NCBI GenBank assembly: GCA_963682175.1
Contig: OY821772.1
Span: forward strand, 52,970,925-53,034,924
Length of the DNA stretch: 64,000 nt
Direction of reading: 5' to 3'
Source of the DNA: Triglochin maritima
Lineage: Eukaryota > Streptophyta > Magnoliopsida > Alismatales > Juncaginaceae
Made by a program: the position numbers and the translations under genes. The notes under the pieces were generated by a model, which ran no database searches, had not been told where the DNA came from, and saw nothing but the letters and a program-made list of their open reading frames with translations. Position 1 is the first letter of the stretch. The number at the start of each line of letters is the position of its first letter. Positions 48,983 through 60,576 of this stretch are shown here, one piece after another.

Positions 48983-51900
48983 TGACAGAAGCAAAATCTA
49001 ACATCCTCCTCAAACGCAATGTACTTATCACCTTGATATTCAATTTCCTAAACGAAAGACTGTCAATGTTGGTAGGCTGAAGAACATCAGGTTTGGTATA
49101 GAAAACGCATAAGATGTTATAATCAATGGAATAGGCTGTTTGAAATGCATAGGGACATACTGTCCAAATTGATATCCTCTTTAGCAAGAATGCAAAACTA
49201 TTAATGGGGCAAGGCTACAAAAGGAACACATAACATACTATTATGGAAAGGGTGAAACAAGGTTGACAACTTGTTACTGGTCATGGAGAAACAGGCTACT
49301 TGTTAGAACCCTAAACCCGATTAGGGGTTAATGGGTGGTTAAGAGGATGGTTTGCATGAGGAAGGGGTGTAGCACAGTGCCGTGCATGGGGATGGAGGAG
49401 AATAGGAGTACCACATTGCCAATCTTTAAGTCTATGATACGTCATGCTTAACCTACTTATCTTTTGCTTATCGCTTCTTCCTCCAGAAGCAATTCCTGGC
49501 GCTTCAGAGCCTCAGCATCCTTATCCGCAAGCCAGGCTTTAACCTACACACACCAACAGTACAGATATAGTTTAGCGAAAAAAATTCGGTGAAAAGAAAA
49601 GGTTGGAATGAATACAGGAAAGAGTACAAGTACCAATTTCTCCTCAAGAAGGAAGGTAAGACAAGAAATCACATTCTTTGTTTCCAACATTGCTTTATCA
49701 AGTTCCCCATCCATGAAAACGGGTCGCGAGGAAGCAGAAGTGTCAGCACAAAAAAATGTTTTTTCACTTGCATCATCAAGTATGCTGAACAATTCTTGAG
49801 AAGTAATCGGAAATCTTGATTGGTTAGCTAGAGCAAGTTCCTACAGAAATTAGATTCCAAGTGAAAGACTATGGATGGTGGAAGGGGTAATCTGTAATAA
49901 AAGAAATGGAAGATTACCAGAAGACTGGATCCAGCCTTCACATAAACACGAGGAAGTGAAGTAAACCCGTGTTTCATAATCAAAGTAGTCAGCATATTGG
50001 TAATTGAAGAGCGGGATACTCCCTAAAACAGGTCAAGACTAAAAATCAATCCAAAAGAAAACAAAACAATACATAACTTCTGCATGTTAGACATGATGGT
50101 AATTTCATTAGTGAAAACAATACACAACAACTACGCCTTCTGTCCCAAAGTAGTGCGGATATATATATATATATATCACAAGTTCTTTAGTCTATGGAAA
50201 TTAATGTTAGCAAAGCAACCTAATCTTCAAGAAAAACAAAAGTACAGATTACAATTAGCGAATTATATGATGTGCTGACAACAGTCAGGCGTTGAAGATA
50301 AGCTAATGATTATGAGGAAGAATTTATCATCACCTGCATTTCCACATTCTTATATGATAGAAGGTCCTTCTGTTCATTGATAGGTAGCTGCAAGAAAGAA
50401 TAGAAAAGAAGTACAGAGCCGTATGAACTCATCCAACAGTACAGGAAATATTTTATTCCTAGTCAAGCTGGAAAGAAGAAAAATGGCAAGTGAAGAAGAA
50501 TACCTTGTCCCAGAAGGAACCAAGTAACTCCCTAGAAACCTACGAAGGTCAATGTAAAACAAAATTGAATGCCATATATATTATTTTCATGAACAAAGTA
50601 AACATGCAAAAGCTATACGAATCAAAAAGGAAGGTATATGCAACTAAAGTAGCTCTTACAAGAGAGAGAGGTTATTAACAAACGTCATATGAATAGCAAA
50701 CATTTATTATTACATAAAATTATGGAGACCTATATATAAATATATCACGTGTGAAAAACAGAACTTAAGTTAATACAAAACAATCAAACTTTATTTCTAT
50801 GGCGCTCGAGGTTAAGAGAAATGGGAATAAATACATAAACAAGATCTTTATTTGTGTGGCTGAAAGAAAATGATGTAGCAGTAGGTAACATGTAGCCTTT
50901 GGGTCTAAGAACCGTTTAGCATAAATTTTTATGAAGGTCACTTTCGGATGTACGAGGAAAACAAAAGATATCTTGTGGCCGATGATCATCCTACGTTCTC
51001 TTAATCAAATTGACTATTGATAGACGCATGCACAACAACACACAAAAAAACACAAAAGGCATTAGAGAGGACCTTAATGATTTTCAAAGAACGTTGATGC
51101 AAACGGATGTGCCGTTTGTAGTTAATTGTTGAACAGAACTCCAAGGAACACCTTTGACATTTTTCAAGTTGAACTTTTGCTGGTGAAAGAGTCGGTCCTC
51201 CTGGCAAACCTGCCAGAAAATAGAAGAATGTGCCTAAATTACTATATCGCAAAACAACTGTTGCCTTTTTTTATTATCAACAGGATCACCTGCTTGCAGA
51301 CAGTCAGAATTACATTTGACTGTGCCATCAGAAACTTTGGCAATAAAAGCATCAGAAAATTTAAGACATTCCTGTACGCCCTTTATATTGTTTTCCTTTG
51401 TCGCGCTGCCTTCACTTGCCACTCGCAAAATGTCATTTCTTTTAAAATCACTAGAATAAGATGGCAATGAAAGGAAGTCATTGTGATGAATCTGCGAAAT
51501 TAGGGACTGAGCCCCTTCCACATAGTGAACACCCAAAGCTTCAGAAAATTTCTTCCTCTGGAGCTGGAGATCAGAAATTGTTCGGAGCCATCGAGTAGAA
51601 GTATCATCGGTAGGAGAAAATGGTACAAAATGTCTTCCTCCAATTGCTTGATGATCGGAACTATCAAGGTGTTTATCCTCCCTATGTTCAGGCTTTGTCT
51701 GACTAGCATCCAGGCCCTTTAATTTTTCCATTTGGGACTGGTGTGTTTACAATCATGCAAATATATTGCTACTGAAACAGAATAAAAATTAGTGGTCCGT
51801 ACGGATAAAAATCTATTAGGTCAGTTTTGACGTGTAGACTATCATGAGCAAAAAGGAACACATAGCATGAGGTAGAATCAAATGCACAGAAGGAAGCATA

Positions 51901-52558
51901 TATTAGAAGTTATGCCAGAAAATTAGAAGTTTGATGATATAATGAACCGTAAGTGACATTTACACCAAGTTCATGATTGTTAATTAATTCTCCCTGCGTA
52001 CCAAATAAAGTATAAAACCGTTCACACAAAAATGTGTTCGCCAATTTTCAGAGAACAAGCGATAAAGAAGAGAAAACAAAAATCCCATCGCATCAGCCCA
52101 TAGATTGTTGGAGAGTGACGTAGACATCCATATTCATTTGTTACGAAAGTATCCGCTCACCATGAACCTAGACATCCATACTCATTCTCCACTTATTTTT
52201 CGACAAACTTGAAAGATCCGAAAAACGGAAAGGACTCAAATTCACAACAAACATACCAAGTGTATAATCGCACCTACTTCTTGACGCGATCGACAAAACC
52301 GGAAATATGGGAAAATACCAACATGGAAGCTCATTGCTACCCCAAAAAAAAAAGCAACGATTCAACCGAAAGTCCCTAAAACTGCATCCTATCCTTCAAG
52401 CCTTCATGCAAAAGCACCTAAACACATCAAAGCTTCAAACTACCTGAAATACTTCAAGACTAGCAAAAATCCACACAAAAGAGCACAAGCATGCATGCAT
52501 GCATGGGAAGAAAACGTAGAGAGACTTTTAGGAACGAATAAACAAGAACGGAAACGAC

Positions 52559-52740
52559 CTAAGAGATTGTGCGGCGAAACCGAGGTGGAAACCAAACCCT
52601 AGAAGTTTCGACGAGTCGTGCCGAGAAGACGCCGGGAAGGGAGGAGACGCTTTGGAATCAATCGGGAGTGGGGTTGGTTTGGACGTGTTTACGTGCGAGA
52701 AAGCGGAAATACAAGTAAATGTGTTGAATGGGCTGCACCG
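52559..52740 (-). promoter_or_regulatory. 5' untranslated exon and promoter end of copy A
   Basis: The minus-strand sequence with CTTCTCGGCACGACTCGTCG, ACTTCTAGGGTTTGGTTTCC and a donor CTTAG/GTCGTT at 52559 looks like a plant 5' untranslated exon. It would be joined to the acceptor at 51771, 40 bases before the ATG. The start is inferred to lie near 52.70-52.74 kb, next to a Mutator-like insertion at 52754. Confidence 0.5.
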
Positions 52741-52753
52741 ATGATATAAATAA

Positions 52754-53466
52754 TGGTCATTTGCTTGGGTAGACCTCAAAAGGTGCACAATTGGCAAAAT
52801 ACACTTGGATTTTTACTATTCACTTGGGTACACCTCGTTGCACTGCATATTGCTTGCATGCCCTCGGACCGTATATGGTTCCCACTCTGTTAAATTTTCT
52901 GTTGGTTTATTTACAAAACACACCTTCTAAGATTCGAATATCCTTAATATTAAATATAAAAACACAAAACAAATATTTTCTTTACAAACACACCCTTATT
53001 CTCATTCTCTCTCTTTTCTTCTCTCTCTCTCTCTCCACCCTCTCTCTTGTTTTCTCTCTCCTTTCTCTCTACTCTCTCTCCTCTCTCTCTACTCTCTCTC
53101 CCATCTCTTTCTCTCTTTTGTTCTCTCTCTACTCTCCACTCTCTCTCTTGTTTTCTCTCTTCTCTCTCTCGCTACTCTCTCTCTTGTTCACTCTCTCTTC
53201 TCTCTCTCTCTTGTTCTCTCTCTCTACTCTCTCTCCCCTCTCTTTCTCTCTTTTGTTCTCTCTCTACTCTCCACTCTCTCTCTTGTTTTCTCTCTTCTCT
53301 CTCTCGCTACTCTCTCTCTTCTCTCTCTCTCTACTCTCTCTCCTCTCTCTCGCTACTCTCTCTCTTGTTCTCTCTCTACTCTCTCTCTCTCTCTTCGGTT
53401 CTCTATTCTCATTCTCTCTTTCTCTCTCTCTCCTATTCTCTCTCCTCTCTCTCTCATGTTCTCTCT

Positions 53467-53500
<34 letters not shown>

Positions 53501-54402
53501 GAATTCTCTCTCTTCTCTCTCGAATTCTCTGTCCTCTCTCTCTCATCTCCCACTCGAATTCTCTATCCTCTCTCTTTTCTCCCTCTCAAATTCTCTGTCC
53601 TCTCTCTCTCATCTCCCTCTCGAATTCTCTATCCTCTCTCTTTTCTCCCTCTCAAATTCTCTCTCTCTTTTCTCCCTCTCGAATTCTCCCTCTCAAAAGA
53701 ATCTAAGATGGACCAAGTCCAATCTCAAGAGAATGAGACGTACGTAGTGAATATTGTTGTAATCAGTAATCTAAATATATAGGTCCCTCAAGAATTCGAG
53801 AGAGAAGAGGAGAGAGAGAAAGAGAGAAGGAGAAGAGAGAACCGAAGAGAGGGAGATGAGAGAGAGGAGAGAGAATTCGAGAGAGAATTCAAGAGAGAGA
53901 GAGAAAGAGGGAGAAGAGAGAACATGAGAGAGAGAGAGGAGAGAGAAAACAAGAGAGAGAGTGGAGAGTAGAGAGAGAACAAAAGAGAGAAAGAGAGGGG
54001 AGAGAGAGTAGAGAGAGGAGAGAGAGTAGAGAGAGAGGAGAGAGAATAGAGAGAGAGAGAACAAGAGAGAGAGTAGCGAGAGAGAGGAGAGAGAAAACAA
54101 GAGATAGGGTGGATAGAGATAGAGAGTAGAGAGAGAAGAAAAGAGAGAGAATGAGAATAAGGGTGTGTTTGTAAAGAAAATATTTGTTTTGTGTTTTTAT
54201 ATTTAATATTAAGGATATTTGAATTTTAGAGGGTGTGTTTTGTAAATAAACCAACAGAAAATTTAACGGAGTGGGACCCATAAACGGTTCAAGGGCATGC
54301 AAGCAATATGCAGTGCAACGAGGTGTACCCAAGTGAATAGTAAAAATCCAAGTGTATTTCGCCAATTGTGCACCTTTTGAGGTCTACCCAAGCAAATGAC
54401 CC
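52754..54402. mobile_element. Mutator-like fold-back element, TSD TATAAATAA
   Basis: A 1649-bp element whose two ends are inverted copies of each other for at least 250 bp (TGGTCATTTGCTTGGGTAG on the left; GGGTCATTTGCTTGGGTAG reading inward from the right). It is flanked by identical 9-bp duplications TATAAATAA (52745-52753 and 54403-54411), the length typical of Mutator elements. Inside the repeats the plus strand is a long CT-rich microsatellite (about 53000-53695), then a loop of about 100 bp, then a GA-rich arm (about 53790-54160). The long serine/leucine frames here are translated microsatellite, not proteins. There is no transposase, so it is non-autonomous. Confidence 0.88.
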
Positions 54403-54411
54403 TATAAATAA

Positions 54412-56828
54412 GCCCACTCCCAACAACTTTTGGAGCGGACAAATGAAGCTTTGGATTTTATGTTTTCCTTTTATAAGTACTACAAACCTGGCACATGCTA
54501 CGTACGCATGTGTAAGGTTGCATGAAATGAGAACTGTCAAATAATCTGGAGCTTTGGTAATCAGTCAGTGTGAATTACTACTTGTAATCTGTTATCCTGA
54601 AAGCCTATTAGAAATCAGATTGCAAGTTCTGTTAGCGTTCGATTTGTCTAGAGTATGAAGTATGAACGCTTTAGATAATAAGGGCGTAGTTTGTGTTCGA
54701 AATAGTAAATAAAAAGTTAGTATATGTTAAAATGAAACATTTACTACACGCACGATATTAGTATCATACACTGAGTTCACAAATACACTAATAACAAAAT
54801 ATTAGTATCTTCTCCTTTTTACTCTCCTTCCATTATTGACTCTACTTCTCTCTTCTACACGTGTGGTGTAGGTTAGGATTAGTAAAGCCCAGCATCGGCC
54901 CAACAAATATATCAACCGCAATATAACAACACAGTGATATTTGAAATCAAATCATGTATATTGAGTATTGTATAGGTGTTCAGCTATATCGAAAATGTAG
55001 TATGTATTAATTTGTGAAACTTTTGTCAGTCTTTATTATCAATTCTTTCGATCACGAGCTTCTTGTCCTGCCAAACATTCTTGAAAACGTCGTTGGTGAA
55101 TTAGTTTGGAAAATATGTAATAGTACGGATGTGATCATTTGCTAAACATAAAAGCATCTGAACAGTAATAATGTAATCCGTGGCCTTCAATTAAAATGAG
55201 CATCATCGTCAACATATAACATCATCCGTAATCATGTCAAAGTCAATCTAGTCATGAGCTTTCTCTTTTTCTTCTCTCATCCATATCAGTTTTCTCTCTC
55301 TTCAACCAACTTTCGTCTCTTTCCAACATTATTCACCTCTTAACCACAACCCACCACAACTCATCTCTCTCCTCCACATCATTTTTTATTTCCATTAACT
55401 TTTATTATATTCCAAATTTAATTATATTTACCCAAAACATTAATAATTCAAACAAAATATATATTAATTAGCATATAATTTTTAATAATTAGCAGATACA
55501 TAGTGGGAGATTTGTTGAGTCCATGTGTTTGATTAGGAGTGTGGAGGCGACAGTCCCAGCGGGGGATGTGTAATAAATTTTTTGTTTTTATACTCTATTA
55601 TTGTATTCTAGATGTTGATCCGTTTACCAGTTTACTCGTTCTTGGTGATTATTTTAAAAAATAATTCCCAACTTAATAAATCTCAATAAATACCCAACTA
55701 TTTACAAAACAAAACTCCTAAATCATTTAACCTCAATTATATACACAATCAAAAAAATTAAAACAAAAAAAAATTAAAAAAAATATTAACCAACTGGCAC
55801 GTCCCTGTGCCCGATCAGGGTCGACTTGGTCGACGAGACGACGACCAGGTCGACCACCAACCTGGTCGTGACCCCGGTGAGGATCCGGTGATGACCCACA
55901 CACATTACATGTGCCCTAACAATGTTGAGACATATTATTTGCATGTTTTCATAGATATGTCTGGAGTTACTTAAGATAATGTACATGCTTCCAAGGTAAA
56001 ACGTAGAATTGTTGTTACACGTACACACTCATGAACAATTAATAGGTAGTGGTATTTGAGTTGATCTAGAATTCTAGATTGATAGTTGATTGACGAAGTA
56101 CGGATGATTTTTGTAAAATCGTTATTGCCATGCATTAAATTGACAGTTTAAGCATGCTCACTGATTAGTTTTTGAATCGATAATTAATAATTTGTTAAGT
56201 AGTAGAAACTAATTGCTAAAATAAGTAACACAGTCTACAATAGTGGTGTTTACCTATGGAAGCACTTTTTCAGGATCAAGCACGTGCGTGGATTAGGTTT
56301 GCTCCAAATAACGTTGCGTTAATTTCGCCACTATCATCCTTAACAGTAACACGTATTAGCCCTCTGTAACAAAGACATCATTAGTCCACTACGTTCCCCT
56401 TGAAAATATACTCTTCTAAAAAACAAAAGACATCTCTGAACCTTGAAGTTTAGCCTTCAGTTAAACATATACAAAGAAAGCCAAATCTATCCTAAAAATT
56501 CTCTTCCTTTAAGCGGACCATAAGTACATAACTCCGTACCCAATTTCCAACCATTATTTGATTGAGACAATTCATCCAACTCCTAAAAGTAAAGAAGTAA
56601 ATTTAAAACTCTACACTAATCTAAAATTCATTCTTAGCGAACATTAATTTGCGATGAACCACTCTAGTTTGAACCCACCATCCAAGACATGACTTTTCCA
56701 ACTGAGCTTAGCCAAATATTCTTAAGACTCAAGAGTGAAGAATACGATCTACGTGTGCAATGTGAGATTTTTCTAATAATCACACATACTTAAAAGGAAA
56801 TAAATAAATTATTACAACTGAATTTCCC
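54412..56828. other. Intergenic DNA between copies A and B, no gene recognised
   Basis: AT-rich. The stretch 55380-55500, read on the minus strand, resembles 22780-22870 (shared AAATGATGTGGAGGA and AATAAAAGTTAAT-like segments), suggesting one dispersed repeat family; see the hairpin at 55841-55869. Confidence 0.4.
55841..55869. repeat. Hairpin ACGACCAGGT / ACCTGGTCGT
   Basis: Perfect 10-bp arms around a 9-base loop, within a GC-rich patch (55797-55890) that also has two GTCGAC sites. It shares ACGACCAGGTC with the hairpin at 22412-22451. Confidence 0.75.
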
Positions 56829-56829
56829 C

Positions 56830-57017
56830 AACCTCAAAAAAGATATATATTTTACAACTCCAAATTATTTGGGACCCCCATCAGTAAACTTAGTGGTTCC
56901 TGTAGCAAAATAAGTTTGTTAAATAGTAGATCGAGATTATCTTTTTGGAGTTGTAAAGACACCTAGTGAAATTTACTCAACCTCAAAAAAGATATATATT
57001 TTACAACTCCAAATTAT
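56830..57017. repeat. 39-bp direct repeat, 149 bp apart
   Basis: A 39-base segment from AACCTCAAAAAAGATATA to ACTCCAAATTAT occurs identically at 56830-56868 and 56979-57017. Confidence 0.85.
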
Positions 57018-57882
57018 CTACTTTACAAGTTATGTTTCTTTGTGTAAGACCCTTATCTCTACCTGCTGCGGTGTCTCGAACAATATTATCATCATCTTCT
57101 TCTTTCTCTTCTCCCCGATCCTGACTCAATTGTAGTGTAGGGTCATGGGCACCAAAACATGCAAAGAAGACCTTCATTCTATCTTTCAGCTTCGCAATGA
57201 GTGTGGAGTCATCATTAGGGTCATTAATAACTCCGTGTCTTTTGTGGAGCTCATCATCGAACTTGTAAACTTGATGGACATGTAGGAAAAGATGCATTAG
57301 TAAAATATCAAACACAAGTATTAAAAATTACAATTGCAAAGTGAAAATTAAAGTCATTCAATTTCTCGTTCTCTCCTTACAGTGGTCGGTTGAGAAACCA
57401 CAATATTCAGTAAGTCAACTATTCCGTGATGTTCCAATATCATTCCATATATAATCGACGGATGTCTTATGGATTGGTGGTTTGGTACCCAACATTGAAC
57501 CCTGAAATTAGACATGATCTCTTCTATGTGGATAAAACGAGCATTTTTCACTAGTCAATTGACATATGCCTGACTCTGAGTTGACTTCACTAGATGTTTT
57601 TTCATCAACTCTGGAATGTGTTGGAGAAGACCAAGCTATTGTATTACCCGGTTGGAACAATGCATTACCAACTCCCCAAAATTGATAAGTCATGTTCGGC
57701 TCATCCATATTTCTGAACATTTTGTACACAACGGTAGTAATTGTTACAGATCCGGATGTACGTAGGAGCCCCACGTCACTTGATCCATCTCTTGTGTGTC
57801 CAACTAATTTCTGTAGAAATCCAACGGGGAAAATCTTGATGAAGCCTGTAAAGGTTCGTGGTCTTCTTCGACATGCTCTCAA
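57001..57882 (-). other. Unrecognised open frames, possible gene remnant
   Basis: Three minus-strand frames (57882-57508, 57551-57354 and 57315-57001) have more protein-like composition than their surroundings, for example VGLLRTSGSVTITTVVYKMF, NMTYQFWGVGNALF and a charged segment GEEKEEDDDN. Splice-like sites could link them, but I do not recognise a family and cannot show that they form a gene. They may be remains of a transposon-borne gene. Confidence 0.3.
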
Positions 57883-57930
57883 AGGTACCTCCTAAGACTC
57901 GCAAACGAGTAAGTCATCCGATTTGGTTTT

Positions 57931-58085
57931 GAGTTCTATCAAAATGAACTCGACACTTTGGTTATTGAGTTCAATCAAAATGAACTCGACACGTTGGTTG
58001 CCAAGTTTTACCAAAAGGAATTCGACAACCATGATGTCGAGTTCTATAAAAATGAACTCGACAGTGTCAGTGTCGAGTTCATTTG
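57931..58085. repeat. 36-bp tandem hairpin repeat, four units and a part
   Basis: Units start at 57931, 57967, 58003, 58039 and 58075 with an exact 36-bp period. Each has GAGTTC, a 9-base A/T-rich spacer and GAACTCGAC (the third unit is degenerate), so every unit can form a small hairpin. As 36 is 12 codons, both strands stay open: EFYQNELDTLVI on the plus strand and VEFILIELNNQS on the minus strand. Confidence 0.88.
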
Positions 58086-59098
58086 AGACTCTAAATTGAC
58101 ATTGCACTCTACTGGGTGTGCATAGATTTTTATAAGTGTTAGAACTTGACAATGCATATGCCGAATTCTATAAAAAAAAATCAGACTTCAACGTCTCAGA
58201 CACTGAGTTCTGTATACACTAAAAAACAAGATCTGCTTGACACGTGGTGACAATAAGTCTAGTTTGGAAAATATTTCCCAAACATGTCTAATTTGGAAAG
58301 TTTTTTAAAAATAATTGTATTTCGAGATGAAAAATCCTAACTAATAAAGTTCAGCAAAAGGCTCAAAAGGCAATGCAGCGAATAGGTTCAGCAAAAAGGG
58401 TTCTTTTGGAAGGTCCTTTACTTATAGCACTATCTAGCAGTAACTATAGTGGTCATTGAACTTTCAGAGTGGTAACTGGTTGGATAATTAGGACCCACGA
58501 TTTTGGTTAAAGAGTAGCCAATTATGTGAAGAACTGCGGATCCCTTGTATTAGATTAAAGAGAAACCATGCTGCGTGTGAGGGTACAAGACAAAGAATCC
58601 TTAATGGTTCCCTTGAATCCTAATGTGAAATTGTGAATCAACAAAGTTGACTATTAAAGGGAGATAGAAAGCTGACATGGTTTAGACAGTAAACATATTT
58701 CTGAACATCTGACCATCCGAGGGTTACATTTACACAAGGCAAACTAATAAAACTGAAAAGAAAAAAAAAATGGAACAATGATCGGTACTGTTGTTTCTCT
58801 GCGTAGTAAAACAAAACAAAAAACTATCATAAAACCAAGACCTCCGCTGAAAATAACAAGATTGTCATTGGTTACTGCACTATTGTGTATCTCAGACTGC
58901 ATTGTGATCTTTCAACACTACCGTTAGCATGCAAAAGATACCTTTCACTACCATTGCATTCTTCTCTTGCTTCACCTTCAACTTGGGTCCCTTGCAGCTC
59001 GTTTTGCGCGATCTGTCCGGACCTGTTAGAGTCTTGCAAAATCTCGAAATTACCATGAAATGCTAGACGAGAATGATTCACAATGGAAAGGTCTTTGC
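58086..59098. other. Intergenic DNA downstream of copy B, no gene recognised
   Basis: Begins with degenerate copies of the hairpin motif (to about 58220), then AT-rich sequence. The last few hundred bases before 59098 would contain the copy B 3' untranslated region. Confidence 0.5.
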
Positions 59099-60268
59099 TC
59101 AATTGCTATCATGGTCCTCAAGGTGCCCATTGGATTCATCAGTAGGGGACGATGTAATCATCATATGATCAGATTCAAGAGCGTCCTTCCATCCTGCAAA
59201 ACGGAAGTGAGATTTCATAAAATGTACAGTATGTTATTCTTTACAAGACCACCTAGCAATGACATTGCCACAAAAGAAAGTCGAGCAGGGAAAAGTATCT
59301 TACTCTGCGCAAATAAAACCTTTGCCATTTCTACTGTTTCCAAAAACCCCCGCCGACGAGAAACATCATTAGGTCTAAAAACCTTATTAGAATCCTCATC
59401 CACATCACAAAGAGTAGAGTTTTGCTCTGGTTCTGGGAATTCCTCGACTTCCACTTTGTCCTCTACATTCGTAGGTGTAGAAGAATTTTCTTTCTCCTGA
59501 GATCTGAGTTGCTTCCGTGGTTCAACAATTGGTCTCTCAATTGTAAAACCAAGAGTCTGCTCAGATCTTTGGCTTCTTTCTTTATCGAGTTTCTCTGCAC
59601 TACTTGAAACTTGTTCAGACTTGACTTTCTTGGTTTGAACTGCTTCACTATCCATCAAACAAGTATCCGCTGAATCCTCTGAAGGTCCCTTCGTTACGAC
59701 AGGGTTCGGCAAAGTCGTCTCATTTGACATTTCTGCATTAAGTAAAGTGACTGCTGCTACATCAGGTGTGTCCTCACATTTATTTAAAGGAACCATCTCA
59801 TATGACATTACTGCAGAAAGGGATGTTTCTGCTTCTACGTTACATGTGTCTTTGTGATTGGCTCTGGTTGCACTACGACGCTCTTTTGCTTCCTGTTTTT
59901 TTTGCCTCGACTTCTTCGGCCCTTTCTTTTCCATGTTATCTGTCAGCCTAGATTTCATTGAAGTACTTAATGACAAGGTAGGAACCTCAGATGGTGGTTC
60001 CAGATCTAGTAAGGCTGCAGAATTTAGGTCCTGCTGTACAGCTTTCGGCTCATATGTCAAATCTAGGGAAGAGAATGTGTCTTCAACGACATAAGTTCCA
60101 TCCTTCTTAAGGTTGGGTTCACTTGCACTACCATGATCCTTTGCCTTCACCTTCTTTTCACTATCATATTCCTTCATCTTCGACGTCTTTTCACTATCAT
60201 GTTCCTTTGCCTTCTTTTCCTTTTGTCTTAACTTCTTCATGCTTTTCTGTTCCAAGATTTTAGTCTGT
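59099..60268 (-). CDS. C2H2 zinc-finger-like gene, copy B, last two coding exons
   Basis: Exon 60268-59304 follows a TCTCTTGCAG acceptor and ends AGA/GTAAGA; exon 59193-59099 follows TTTTGCAG and ends in TGA. Phases agree. The exon reads QTKILEQKSMKKLRQKEKKA, a lysine/glutamate-rich coiled-coil-like region with two basic runs (KKGPKKSRQKKQEAKERR), then acidic and serine-rich sequence, and RGFLETVEMAKVLFAQ. The last exon starts RWKDALESDHMM and ends DHDSN. It corresponds to the C-terminal part of the same protein family as copy A, whose upstream exons end where this one begins (EEEAISKR). No stop or frameshift was seen. The first half of the gene should lie beyond 64 kb, past the copia element in the intron. 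Function unknown; by composition probably nuclear. Confidence 0.78.
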
Positions 60269-60350
60269 CTGCAAGAGAAGGGATTAGATGGTTCCTCGAG
60301 AAAGACAAGTACTGACAGAAGAGAACTCTACATGAGATGATGCAACTACT

Positions 60351-60576
60351 TGTAGGGTAAAGAGTATCAAATATTAAACGGGAATAGGGAAAAAGGGATT
60401 GATTTCTATTATATGTTTACTGAGGTTTACATGAGTTTATATATATACATGGGAAAGCTGGGTGACCGTTTGAAGTAAAAGCTGAGTGAAGAGATGCATC
60501 GTATGGGAGAGGAAGCGACGATTGGTGAAGGGGCGCTCTGCATGTAGGTGAACAGGTGCGTTTGTATGTTTTAACA
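60351..60576 (-). repeat. copia-B 3' LTR, 226 bp
   Basis: On the minus strand it starts TGTTAAAACATAC and ends TTACCCTACA. A polypurine tract CTTGAGGGGGAG precedes it directly. The pol stop codon TAA (60571-60573) lies inside the LTR start, as in many plant copia elements. Confidence 0.85.

Larger units (their letters stand above)
47460..51771 (-). pseudogene. C2H2 zinc-finger-like gene, copy A, probably decaying
   Basis: Minus-strand exons: 51771-51243 (ATG at 51731), 51209-51073, 50539-50504, 50387-50334, 50022-49918, 49840-49634, about 49543-49458, and a decayed last exon at about 47.6-48.1 kb. Exon 1 has RWLRTISDLQLQRKKFSEAL and KKRQQLFCDI. Exon 2 has the C2H2 finger CQRCSLEFCSTINYKRHIRLH. 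Later exons read RELLGSFWDK, GFTSLPRVYVKAG, ITSQELFSILDDASEKTFF and KAWLADKDAEAL. I recognise this as a conserved plant protein of unknown function. The donor after the seventh coding exon reads AAAAG then ATAAGT instead of GTAAGT, giving AGA TAA, a stop at the exon edge. The last exon retains only patches similar to copy B (TSAEVGLTNNLEEKGLRRQ) with stops. The phase between exons 1 and 2 also does not fit by one base at the only GT donor I find. A truncated product remains possible. Confidence 0.75.

Noticed and set aside
52791..53782. Long open frames rich in serine and leucine on the plus strand, and matching frames on the minus strand at 53771-54365
   Set aside because: They are translations of CT/GA microsatellite inside the Mutator-like element; all frames are open because the repeat lacks stop codons.
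57931..58085. Regularly spaced 36-bp repeats considered as a CRISPR-like array
   Set aside because: The units are contiguous with no distinct spacers, and this is plant nuclear DNA.
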